A stretch of 64,000 nt of DNA from Cephalotus follicularis (lineage: Eukaryota; Streptophyta; Magnoliopsida; Oxalidales; Cephalotaceae), in contig BDDD01000055.1 in assembly GCA_001972305.1 (NCBI GenBank), positions 1-64,000 on the forward strand. Direction: 5' to 3'. Every line of letters begins with the position of its first letter. The first letter of the stretch is position 1. The position numbers and the translations under genes are program-made. This document shows positions 33,858 to 44,834 of the stretch, piece by piece. Under the pieces are notes generated by a model that was not told the origin of the DNA, did not search any database, and saw only the letters and a list, made by a program, of their open reading frames with translations.

Positions 33858-33861
33858 AAAC

Positions 33862-36460
33862 TGACATGACCCATTCCCGCTAACTCTACTGAGGACGAGC
33901 CCTGCCCGGGGATGGCGCTCCTGGAAACAACCCTGCTCTATTAACTACGCTAAAACTACAAAGGGGCGATCCTCTAACCTGCAACACAAGGCCAAACAAC
34001 AAGCCTCGGCTGGGCGAGCAGCTAACAAGGCAACCGAGGTAGAGGATCCAACTCCTCCCCTGCTTGTGCCCCTAGCACCACTTAACCAAAGCTCCAAACC
34101 GCACCGCATCACTTATGCCCTAGGAGAACACCCACGTGCCCCTCACAAGATCACTTAACAACCTGCCGGCAAAACATGCCCGGGGAGAGGGCATGGGCTA
34201 ACGCGCAAAGACCCTAACACCCGAGGAGAGATGCATGCACGCCTCACGTGAAAACATAAACTCTAAGGTCTGCTTGACCCCCAAGGACGCACCTTGTCCC
34301 CCGCTACCTTTCTCCCCTGCTCAACCAAAAACACTAATATACTAACATCAAAACGCATAGTATAACTTAAAACACAAGTTCTTAAAACTTGTAACTCGTC
34401 CCTAGCCTTCTTCTAACTAGTCTCTTCTGACATCGACCTGAGGACTCCTTCTCAGCGTCATAGGCAAAAGGCCCAACCTTACCCGAGGACACCCTACCTC
34501 CTCGAGTAAAACTTTATAAACTTAAAACATCCACCTTAGCCTTAAACTACTCTCCTCCGCTAAGCTCATATCTGTTATACAAGCCGAGGACTCTCTAGAT
34601 CCCCGGTCAGACCTGAGAACACAAAACTCAAAACAGGAAATATCCATGAAATCACAAGATAAACAAATCTACCAACTCAAAACATCCATAAAGTTTCTTG
34701 GAAGTATAAAATTATTACATTGTTGTCCTCTGGCATAAACATACACTGCCTCCTCTGTCTCGGCAAAAGAATAGCATATCTTTCATGTAAGTTTATCTGA
34801 CCTAAAGAAAAGGCTCACGTCTACTCTATTACAAAAAGAAGGGTAAAGGAACCCAAAGCTACCTTCCTGAGCTCGCTACTATTGGTCTACAGCATCTCTC
34901 CTCCTCCTGCTAGGTCCTCTGCAAAAGAATTCGTGAGTGGATTAGTCCAACTGACTAAGTGAATGAGAACAAAACATCCTCTGGTACATTCTTTAAAATG
35001 AATGTGCTGAAACAAAGCATGCCATGAACATGATTAAGGATCCCAACTGGGGAAAAACAACTATACAAACATAAATGTCATGGCTCACATATGATGAAAT
35101 GCTCAAAGGACATGAAAGAAAAGCTTACTCTTTCCTCTGCTTAACTGATGCTCCAAGATACTTACAAAAGCTGAAGAAAATCTTGAGATAAAACAAAAAC
35201 TTGCTGAAGTACTCTGGAAGAGGATCCAACTTGGCCTGAGGTGTCGAGGAGGATGAGACTAGTTTGGAACTTACTTTTCTTTGCTATGCTTTGCTTTGTT
35301 GTTTACATAATATAGTTGCCAACTTATAGTGGCGCTGATCGTAGCTGATCTAGACCGAAGCCTGCTTGGCAGTAACTGCCGAGAACCCATGGTTCTCCTC
35401 CGAGCTTGCTATTTCTTTGCTTTGCTTACTTATCTGAGTTGAAAGCATTACTGCCAAGGACAAAGTCCTCCTCTAGAAGACTTACTGAAAGGCTCTAACA
35501 TCTATTCTGGAAACATAGCTCTACTGTACTCAAACCCTAAACACCATCATAGACAATAGTGTAAAGGAGATCAAGGTAGGACCTGGGGACAGTTTCGCTC
35601 GGCTTCCCATCATAGACAATAGTAGACTGAGGAGGTTGGAGCTATGTACGTAGTGCTCGGCTGCAGTCAAACCCTAAAGACCATCATAGACAATAGTGTA
35701 AAGGAGATCCAGGTAGGACCTAGGGGTAGACTCGCTCAACTTCCCATTATAGAAATTAGTAGGCCGAGGAGTGGGGTTGAGCACGTACGTGTTACCTTCT
35801 CTAGAAAGTGACTAATTCACTTAGAAGAAACTTGAGCTCTAGTCCTCGGAAACTCCCTCTCTCTCTTCTGTCAAGGAAAACATACCAAGACGCTGAGGAA
35901 ACAAATTCCTGTTAGAAACCTCTCACTGTACTTGAAATGAAAATTGAATGAGTTATGAAGAACATCATGAAACAACTAGAAATATAGAATGGATGTCCCA
36001 CTCACAGTTCTTGGCTGCATTCTTACTGGCTTCATCTGACGAGAACTTCTCCTTTTTCTCCTCGTCTGCTACTGCGCCTGGCTGCTTCTCCGCTAAGCTT
36101 GGAAAGCTTCAAACCGCTATTCTCCTCCCACTTGTCAAAGACAAGGAAGAAGAAGAAGAACTAGAGCTCTCTCTCACTCTAACCTGCCAAAGCTAAGGGA
36201 AAAGCCAACACCAAAAGAAAATATCTCTTTGCCAATCTCCACAAAACCATCATTAAACCTTGGGATTTGGAAACTTCCTCAACAAGCTTTGCAGTTAAGT
36301 CCTCCAACTATTTCTAATCACACTTTACACTTGGGCTTATAACAAAATCAACACTTAACTTTCCTCTCTTACTATAATAAGTCCAAAGCCCATAAAGAAA
36401 AAAAGTATACACCATAGAAAAAGTTTTTCTTAGACTCCAAAACAGCTGCGGGGCGTTACA
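33862..36460 (-). repeat. Right (5') LTR of the gag-only element, uninterrupted
   Basis: A 2599-bp LTR with ends TGACATGACCC and GGGGCGTTACA. It matches the split copy 19627-21721 plus 31671-32246 and shows the empty site CCAAG for the nested insertion. It contains no credible gene. Confidence 0.85.
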
Positions 36461-36512
36461 TGGTGTTTTGAATGTAAATTCTGTAGTTTTCTGCCAATTG
36501 GACTATAATTAA

Positions 36513-38558
36513 TGTTTTGGAAATTGGGAAAGCAGCGGAAGAAAAAACATTCAGGACATTAGAGTGATGGGTGCTCAATTTTAAAATTTATGTTCCGGTG
36601 AAGGAACCACCCTTGACCAATGCACATAAATGCCCCAATTTCATCCTAGGATCTCTAATTGGACATTTAAATGAATCCTTTGCAGGTTTATAAGCATGCA
36701 AGATTTGGATTTGGATAGGGTACTCTAACCCTAAGGAATTGTCACATTCCAAAATCAATCAAGGTGCATATAAACCTTAATTGATTCACCATAGTATCCA
36801 AACCTTAAAACCATACCCTAATGGTTTTAGAACTCATTTAACCTGAATTTAAAACACATATATAAAACCTGGAATACCAGGACAATGGCTTGGCAAAGCC
36901 ATTGCATCCAACCCACACACCACAAAATAAATAGAATAAAGGAGAAGTAAGAATTACATACAAAAATTCTTTAACTCCTTCACTCCAAATTTAGTGTGTC
37001 CTTCAAGATGGTTTCCAAGCTTTCTTCCTTCACAAAATCTCTTTCCTTAGTGATGTCTTGAAGCTTTAATGAAGGCAAAGTGGCTGCCTTAAAGTTCCTA
37101 AAACTAGTTCACACTAGGTAAAGATTATTTGACAATCTCCACCTAATATGATTTATGGAGGGTGAAGAGATAAGTAATTTTCCTTCTTTCTCTTTGAGCT
37201 ATGGAACTCTAAATCTCCATGAATTGAAGCTCTAAGAAAAGTGACAATGGAGATGAGAAAGAAGAGAGAGAGATTCGGCCAAAAAGAAGAGGAAGGAGTG
37301 GAGGAACCACACATGTCCAATAAGACAAAGTAACTTATCTTATTTAATCTTTTTTTTTATTATTATCACTTTCCTTTTAACCAATAGGAAGCTAGGAACA
37401 TGCACACACACATTTATCTTCTTTCTTCCTTCACATGGCCGGCCATATGGATGATTTAAGGCTAAGTTAATTAACCCATGTGCTAATTAGAAGTTGACAT
37501 AAATAACTAGTCAACAAACTAACTAGTTATCATCCAATTAACATGTAACTATCTAGTCACATATTAACTAACATTTTGACACCATTTTGGGCCGGCCCAT
37601 CAACATGCCACCCTAGGCTATGGTTAGGCCCAAATGGTCTCTCTCTCCATGAATTACACAATATTTCATAAATGACAAAATTACCCCCTTAGCCCGGAAC
37701 ATACTGTTTATGGTGTAGCTTGAACTTACTTCATAAGAAATGATAAAGTCAAGCAAAACAACTATTCCTAGGCCAAGTAACATCTCTCTAGATGCCATCC
37801 TCTCACTAAATGATATGTGTCCCTTCACATATCAACTGATTCCAAAAATCAGGCGGGACCCGAAAGCCAGGTTGGATTCCGGTACAATGATATATTTCCA
37901 AGAACATCCCATGGTTCTGGTACGACCACCCCAATAGCCATTCGACTATCTTGATGGCCCCGGTGTGATCTCCAATCACCCCCGGATCTGTGGAAAAATA
38001 GTACCACGTCTATCATACGTTATCCAGATAACCTGTACTCTCCTCGCAGTCATCAGTGCATGTGTCATGTAACCCTCGTCATCCTTGGCTCCGATCGCGG
38101 ACTAGGGTTTGGATTAATGTCACCCCAGGTAATACCGCGATAGCTATAATATTTATGAATGCACTGAGACTATTGGCAGACATCCCAGGAAACTCTTATT
38201 CCAGTCTGCCTTCACCTGGCCAGGATTTAAGTCTCAACGGACATAAATGCTATAGAGCTAGTCACCCCTCAGTACGGGTGTGATGATCCCATATCGCGCA
38301 CTCACACATACATCTCAATGCAACTTCTACAAGGCCCAGAGACAACCCTTTTGCCAGCACGTGGCTAGTGCTGGGGAAGGCACATGGCGATTAATTGATC
38401 CAGTATTATGGTTTGGGATAATACATATAACAAAAATGCCACTTAAAATAAAAATTGCACTTAAAACAATAATGGAATTAAGAATGTTTACATAAAGAGT
38501 GTCTATACATTTGCGTACAGCCACCCCTCGTGGCATGCAATGACACCCATATCTAACA
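36513..38558 (-). repeat. LTR of a truncated Ty1/copia element
   Basis: The right edge (CATATCTAACA at 38558) is fixed by its similarity to 1-262, which ends at the same word. The left edge TGTTTTGGAAATTGGG with AAGCAGCGGAAG is my best guess for the other LTR end. It carries GGCCGGCCATATGG and GGGCCGGCCCATC words and AT-rich tracts. No coding content is seen. The 52 bases 36461-36512 between this and the gag-only element are unassigned. Confidence 0.55.
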
Positions 38559-39333
38559 TTTAAGACCATACAATAATTTGTTCTGTTTACAGACCTTGTT
38601 CTCTAAACCTTCCATGACAAACTCCTCAGGTTGGTTCATGTAGATTTCCTCAGTCAACTCTCCATTAAAGAAAGCTATCATTACATCCATTTGATGCACA
38701 ATATAGTGCTCAACAGATGCCAAAGCAAGAAGAATCCTTATAGTTGATAGATGATACACAGGTGAATAGACATCAAAAAAGTCTATCCCACTCTTTTGTG
38801 TATAGCCTTTAGCTACTAAACGTGCTTTATGATGAGCTATTGATCCATCACTATTGAGTTTCTTCTTCAAAACCCACTTGCATCCCATAGTTTTAGCCTC
38901 TTTTGGCAAATCAACTAGCTGCTATGTGTGATTTTGCAATAGAGAGCTCATTTCATCATCAATGGTTTCTGCCCGTAACAAAGAGTCCCTAGATCTAATA
39001 GCTTCCTTGTAGGAAGATGGATCATCCTCCAGATGGTAAGTGATGAAGTCCTTACCAAAAATCTTGGGTACTCTATCTTTTGTAGATACTCTCACAGGTA
39101 CTAATGCAGGAATCAATGTGGAACTAGTTTCAGAAGGACCAGTTTCAAATTCGGTAACCTCCGCTGTATAGCCAGGTATAGTCAAACCATGGTCTCTTAG
39201 AAACTTGTCTTCAAAGAAAACAACATATCGAGATTCTATAATCGCATTGGTAGATATATCTAAAAACCTGTTTACAGCACCATCTTATGCGCAATCTAGG
39301 TACACGCAAGTGTTGGTTCAAGTAACCACCTTA
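38559..39333 (-). pseudogene. Copia reverse transcriptase, N-terminal half only
   Basis: Minus-strand translation: PSSYKEAIRSRDSLLRAE, then MGCKWVLKKKLNSDGSIAHH, KARLVAKGYTQKSGIDFFDV, IVHQMDVMIAFFNGELTEEI and finally LLYGLK. This is the Ty1/copia RT up to the motif just before QAPRxW. The frame then hits the LTR edge at 38558 with nothing between, so the YxDD active site, the rest of RT, RNase H and the PPT are missing. A TAG between QNHT and QLVDLP replaces the expected Trp. The upstream part is cut by the solo LTR at 39334 and resumes at 41498. Confidence 0.85.
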
Positions 39334-41497
39334 TGTAATGACCCGAATTTCCATTAAAGATATTAATTATGAAAATATGATTGCTATTGTGTAATTTACA
39401 AATATTTCAAGGGACCCATAGTATGACCCTACGCTCGGGGGGTTCGGGGGTTCCGCTCAAAATGTAATTGTTTGGGGATGGAAATGTCTAAAGCGTCGAC
39501 GATTAGACTTAAAGCGGCGATGCTTAGTAAAACCGGCGACGCTCAAAATGTAACCTTCAGCGCTTTGAAGTAATGCAGTGAGGTTGACCTGGACGAGACT
39601 TAAAGCGGCGACACTTCGTAGGAAAGCGTCAGCGCTTTAGTCGAGATAGAAGTTGGAGAACTCAGGACAAGCCCGTGAGCGGGGACGCTTGAGCAAAAGC
39701 GGCGACTTTTTCTCATTTTTTGAGTAAAATTCCTTAATTATGGACACGTGGTAGGCCGTGGGAGAATGATTTGAGATATTATCAGATGATCTAACAAGTG
39801 TCACCATTTGGATTGGCTGAATTTTAGGCACATTGGCTGCTAAGAGAGAGTTGAGTCATGTGAGAGAGGGAGAAGACTTGCCTCCCAAGTAATCATTCTA
39901 TTTAATGACAAAGAGGGCTGAATTCAATCATTTTGGCTGAGGAGAGGAAGTGCTTTCTGCTGGGAATAAGTGGAGATTTCGGCAAAGCAAAGAGAGAAAG
40001 AAATTCTAAAGCAAAGTAAGGAAATCCAATACCCATTTTATCAAAGTATGCCTCTGTTTTACTGTCAAATGATGCAGTAGATTGTTTTATTCATATCTTG
40101 CTCAATTCTTGATGAATTTTTGAATGATTGAATGTTCTGGAAACTTTAAGATGTCCTCTTTAACTTCTATGCTTTGAAAATTTCAAGATTTTGTCGATTT
40201 ATTAACAAAAATCCATGTTTTAAATTACTGTTTGGGTACTGTTTTATTCCTAGATTATGCAGCAACTTCTTTAAATCACATATTGCTCGTTTCTTGATGA
40301 ACAATTAAATGGTTGGATGTTTTGAAAACCTTACGATGCCCTCTTTAACTGTTATGCTTTATGTATCTCTAAATTCTGTCAAATTTTTGATGAGAATCAA
40401 TGTTTCATTTTACTGCTCATGCTCTGTTTTCATATGAAACCAGCCACTTTCAAAAATTCATAACGGATTCGATTCTCAACCAATTTTCATGAACTTAAGC
40501 TTTCTGAATTCGTAAAGATGTCTACTTTAATGTTTATATTTTATGTTTTCTCTGAAAATGCTTATTTATATATGAAATTCAACATTTATAATTGCTATGC
40601 AAAGCTATTTTATGAAACCATTTGAGTCAATTACTCAAATAAAAGGAAATATTTATGAATTGTGAAAGAAATGTTATACAATGATATTTATGAATGCTTT
40701 GAGCTGATCACTCAAAGTATTAAGGAAATGTTTTATGAAATGATGAATGAACCACCCTTGGATTGCGATCCAAGTGGAAAGAATCCGAAATGGATTATGA
40801 TGGAGCGTAAAGTGCTCGATGACATGCATGTGATGTAAGGATAGTAATCGGGGAGTGCACAATGCCCCGGTGAAGCAGTGTGAAAGGGTTCATTAAGGTT
40901 TTTATGACTTCCATGTTTATGAAATGTTCTAGTTACGAATTTATAACTAGAAAAGTGATATGTTTTATGAAATGTTCTAGTTATATGTATTAACTAGAAA
41001 AAGGTTATGACGAAATGTGTTTACAATAAAAACACCTTACTGAGCTATTTTGAGCTCATTCCTTTCAATGTTTGTTTTCAAATAAAATATTTTTCAGGAA
41101 ATGATTGAATGGAGATTACGAGCTTAAAGGGAGCTCTTAAGAAGAAACTTTTCAAAGGAAATGTACTATGCAATGATGTTTGCATGAATGTTTTGATATG
41201 TAATAAGATAATGTTTTCCGCTGTATTATATATCATGATAAAGAATGATCCTGTGATATGGTTATGACATCTTTATATAAGATGATTATGTTTAAGGTTT
41301 AAATTTAAGGTTATGGAAGATGTTGAATAGTATGGCTTTGATCATGTGATATGTCTATGGAGAAAAGCATGAGTAGATGATGTATGTTAGCATAAGACAA
41401 GAATGCTAAAGAATGTAACGTTTCACACCCAATGTAACGCACCGACTCCTCGAGATTCGCTTTGAGTATTTAGCGGACTCGGATCGGGGGCGTTACA
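39334..41497 (+). repeat. Solo LTR inserted in copia pol, TSD CCTTA
   Basis: It starts TGTAATGACCCGAATTTCC and ends GGATCGGGGGCGTTACA. It is flanked by CCTTA at 39329-39333 and CCTTA at 41498-41502, a perfect 5-bp TSD. No internal domain, PBS or PPT adjoins it, so it is the product of LTR-LTR recombination. It has GCGTCGACG/GCGGCGACGCT motifs near 39490-39710 and a long AT-rich middle. Orientation is inferred from the TGTAATGACCC start, which is typical of the 5' edge. Confidence 0.9.
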
Positions 41498-42554
41498 CCT
41501 TAGATCTTCTAGGGTCTTGTATTCATACATAAGCAATACAGCCCCAAGTCTTGTAAGTGTTATATCTACAAGGATGTTTATTCCATAACTCATAAGGAAT
41601 TGAGTTAAACTTAGAGTGTGGTAATCTATTCAGGATGTGATTAGTAGTTAGAACTGTTTCTCCCCAGTGGGAAGTAGGCATGCCAGCTGTCAATAACATA
41701 GAATTCAACATTTCTGTTATTTCATGTTCTTACGTTCAGCTATGCCATTTGATTGGGGTGATTAAGGAGCAGTAGTTTCAAGTATTATGCCCTGAAAGGC
41801 ACAGAATTTCTTAAACTTTGTCAAAGTGTCTTCTCCTCCTCTATCACTCCTAAACCGTTTAATTCCCAAGTTTAATTGATTTTCAACACGATTTTTGAAA
41901 ATTTGAAACTTTTCAAAAGCTTCGTCCCTCGATTTCAACAGATAAACATGACAATATCTTGAAAAAAAACGTCTATGAAATTAATTGATACTTCCGACCT
42001 CCACGAGTTGTTAAACTTTTGAAATCATATAAGTCAGAATGTATCAATTCAAGAAGTTGTATACTCCTAGAAACCAACTGAAAAGGTTTTATAGTGATCT
42101 TAATCTGAGCACACACTTCATATCTGTTATATCGAATGGAAGTATTTAATGGTATATTATGAGTTTTAGCCAATTGAAGCATTTTTTTGTAATTCACATG
42201 TCCAAGTCTATTGTGTAATAACTTAGGATCAATTAATTTTGAATTGACATGGCATATAGTCTTATTAACTAAACTCAACCTATACATACCATCAATCAGA
42301 AACGCATAATCAAAATAAGCAGAATTAACAGATAAAGTTACTCTACTGTTCATAAAAGAAGTACACATACCAACTTTGTTTAAAAGACTAATAGAAATTA
42401 AATTCTTATTAAGAAAATGTACAAATTTAACATCATTTAAAGTAAAAATGTTACATGAAGAAATGACTAGGTTTGCAGTATTGGTATGAGTCATGAGTGC
42501 CTCGACCCAACTAGCCACTGTAACAGTCTCTTTCGTAGCATTGACCTTTGTCAC
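41498..42554 (-). pseudogene. Copia integrase region (GAG-pre-integrase and part of core)
   Basis: Minus-strand pieces: FTLNDVKFVHFLNKNLISIS, then LLHNRLGHVNYKKMLQLAKT and YEVCAQIKITIKPFQ (pre-integrase zinc region), LELIHSDLYDFKS and YQLIS at the start of the core, and after a gap MLNSMLLTAGMPTSHWGETV, TTNHILNRLPHSKFN, WGCIAYV from the core end. It is copia-type and lies upstream of RT, as expected in copia gene order. The start of the element (gag, protease, 5' LTR) is missing: at ~42555 the sequence changes to a Ty3 LTR. Several frame breaks are present. Confidence 0.8.
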
Positions 42555-42555
42555 C

Positions 42556-43322
42556 GACTGGGGAGAATTCCGTCGAGCAGGTGAACCCAAGGGGTGAATA
42601 CCGCGAGGCAGGTGATCCTCGGGCGAATCTGCTAGTGGTGAACCTAAAGGTGAATTCCGCCAGAGCTGGTGATCCAAAGGGTGAACCGCCAGAGCAGGTG
42701 AGCAAAGGGCGAATTCCGCTCGGCATGTGAACCCGGAGGAGAATTCCGCGGGCAGGTGAGCCTAAAGGTGAACCATGTATATTGACCAAGACCATAGGAT
42801 GACCGGACTAGACTCCTCTGTATTATGATATTTATGTATGATTCGAGTAGAGTAGTCCGAGGATAAAAGCATGATGATGCTTATGTCTGGTTGATGATTT
42901 GCATATTTATTATTATTTTCTTCTCTGCTTGCATTGTTTGTTCCTCTGGTATGTGCCCGTATATGGGGTGACCTGCACAACCCTCAGGGTTGCTGACCCA
43001 TTCTTTTGAATGGGCCAGGTACAGGAACAGGTATTGGAGCACATCACAGCAGCGGCAAGGATAAAGAGTACAGTAAGTTTTTCCTCCTCGACAGTACGCT
43101 TCCGTGGACAAGTTGCAGGAAATAAATTCTGTATTTATTTTATTCTGGTTCATAGCAGTATGTAATTTATATGATCAAACTGGGTCTGTAATCCACACAT
43201 TAAATAAAGGATTTTGATTTGATTTATTTACGTTTTAAATTTTTATGGAAATTATTAATGTTGATTGTACGGATTGCCACGTGTCGAATCGTGGGGCCCA
43301 TCCCACGGTTCGGGGCGTGACA
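42556..43322 (+). repeat. Truncated 5' LTR of Ty3 element 3, with minisatellite
   Basis: It matches 49248-50019 and ends GGGGCGTGACA. The first ~215 bases are a degenerate tandem repeat of roughly 24-30 bp built on GAATTCCGC and CAGGTGAACC words. A GTAATTTATATG and ATTAAATAAAGG region before the end may hold the polyadenylation signal (AATAAA at ~43203). Confidence 0.85.
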
Positions 43323-43327
43323 GTTTT

Positions 43328-43339
43328 TGATATCAGAGC
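43328..43339 (+). other. Primer-binding site of Ty3 element 3 (degenerate)
   Basis: TGATATCAGAGC lies five bases after the LTR end. It differs from the tRNA-iMet site TGGTATCAGAGC by one base. Confidence 0.8.
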
Positions 43340-43433
43340 TGTACTATTCTGGATACGCCAGGATAGGACCCTTGGCAAAAGTGGAATTAAGATACATGTG
43401 TGGATATTGACCCGTTATTTTATATGAACCAGA

Positions 43434-44834
43434 ATGGAAGGACGACGAAGTAGAAGCGTACGAGGAGAAAGATCTGGGCAGTCAAGTAGACGTACTCGTT
43501 CAAATAGAGGTCCTGAAGAACAAGGGGAAGTTAATGCACCTCAAGAAGTACAACCTGATGCTCCTGCCAGAGAGGAACGAAGAGGATTCATGAGGAGAAT
43601 GCGCGCTATGATAAATCAAATGCATGAATTTCTTTAAGGACAACCAGATGAGGATGAACCACCTGCTGCTGTACCAGCTAGACGTACAGCAGAGTCTTCT
43701 GAACAGACATCAGCCGCTCGACCAGCTAGGCGAGCTGTAGCTGCAAGGAGATCAGTCGACCAACCTTCACGACGAGAAAACCCCTTGGTCGGATTTCTGA
43801 AGTTAAATCCTCCAGCCTTCACCGGAGATCCTGATGGTATATCGGCGGAGAGGTGGTTAATGCAAATGGATAAAATCTTTCGAGTCATGGATTGTTCTGA
43901 CTCTCAGAAGGTTGTGTTCGCAACATATATGCTACAAGGTGAAGCTGAACACTGGTAGAAAATGATTGAATCCTAGTGGGAGATATCTGGAACGACCTAT
44001 TCTTGGGATACTTTTAAATCAGAGTTCAATGACCGATTCTATCCCGAGGTAGAAATTGACAAGAGGGAAGCAGAATTCTTGGGACTGACACAGAGAGATA
44101 TGTCTGTGGCCCAGTATGAGGCCAAATTCATCGAGTTATCAAGGATAGCACCGTACCTGGTAAACACTGGGTCGCGAAAGGCTAAGAAGTTCCTTGCAGG
44201 ACTTCGACCGGACATTCAAGAAAAGTTAGTGCCCCTACATCTGCGATCTTTCTTTGAGTTATCTAATAGGGCACGTGAAGTGGAAGCCTTGGCTCAGCGA
44301 TTTCAGAGTCTAGAAATCCAGACAGGCCAGCGAAGACCTGCCCCTCCTGGTGATCAGTCGGGAAGGGGTTCTGGTAGTAGTAATAAATCCCGAAGGTCAT
44401 GATATCACAGCAGTCCGAGGCAGGGAGAATCTCCCCGTAGTATTGGTAGCCCCGCAGGACCTTCGAGGCTGGGAAGACAATCTCGTGGATCTCAACAGAG
44501 AAGACCCGGTCGTGATGCACGACGGAGGCGACAGCGAAGGACAGCTTCGCAAGGAGGTTCTTCTAGACCCACCGATAATGAACAAGTGTATGTTGAACCC
44601 TGTATGCATTGTGGTCGTACCAATCATGCTTCTGAGGATTGCTGGTGGAAAGATGGTAGGTGTTGGACTTGTGGAGCTTCAGACCATATATCTACTCAGT
44701 GTCCACAGAATCAGTTCATCACAGGAGGACAAACAGGACAAGGTTCGAACCGACCACCAGGGAGCTTCCAGCAAAGCTGCCCTAGCACTAGTTCACGTGG
44801 AGACCGCTTCCAGTATTTTCTAAGTTGGATCTGA
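43434..44834 (+). pseudogene. Gag of Ty3 element 3
   Basis: The ATG at 43434 begins MEGRRSRSVRGERSGQSSRR. The Gag core reads NPPAFTGDPDGISAERWLMQ, DKIFRVMDCSDSQKV and AQYEAKFIELSRIAPYLV, FLAGLRPDIQEKLV. Both zinc knuckles are intact here: CMHCGRTNHASEDC and CWTCGASDHISTQC. In-frame stops occur at 43635 (TAA), 43956 (TAG, expected Trp), 43974 (TAG) and 44400 (TGA). The frame ends at 44834 because the RT part, joined by a deletion, is in another frame. The start is chosen by position after the PBS and by match to element 2. Confidence 0.85.

Larger units (their letters stand above)
19627..36460 (-). mobile_element. Gag-only Ty3 element on minus strand, hosting a nested Tekay-like element
   Basis: Two LTRs of ~2.6 kb, 19627-21721 plus 31671-32246 and 33862-36460, enclose an internal region of only 1615 bp (32247-33861). 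The interior has a PPT (complement of 32247-32262), a gag pseudogene and a PBS (complement of 33846-33857, TGGTATCAAAGC). No protease, RT, RNase H or integrase is present. One LTR is split by the element at 21722-31670. The flanks CAACG (19622-19626) and TGGTG (36461-36465) do not match as a TSD, so the ends may have recombined. Mobilisation would need enzymes from a relative. Confidence 0.8.

Noticed and set aside
42511..42795. 94-codon minus-strand ORF with GSPLGSPA-like repeats
   Set aside because: It is the translation of the LTR minisatellite, and the plus strand is open too.
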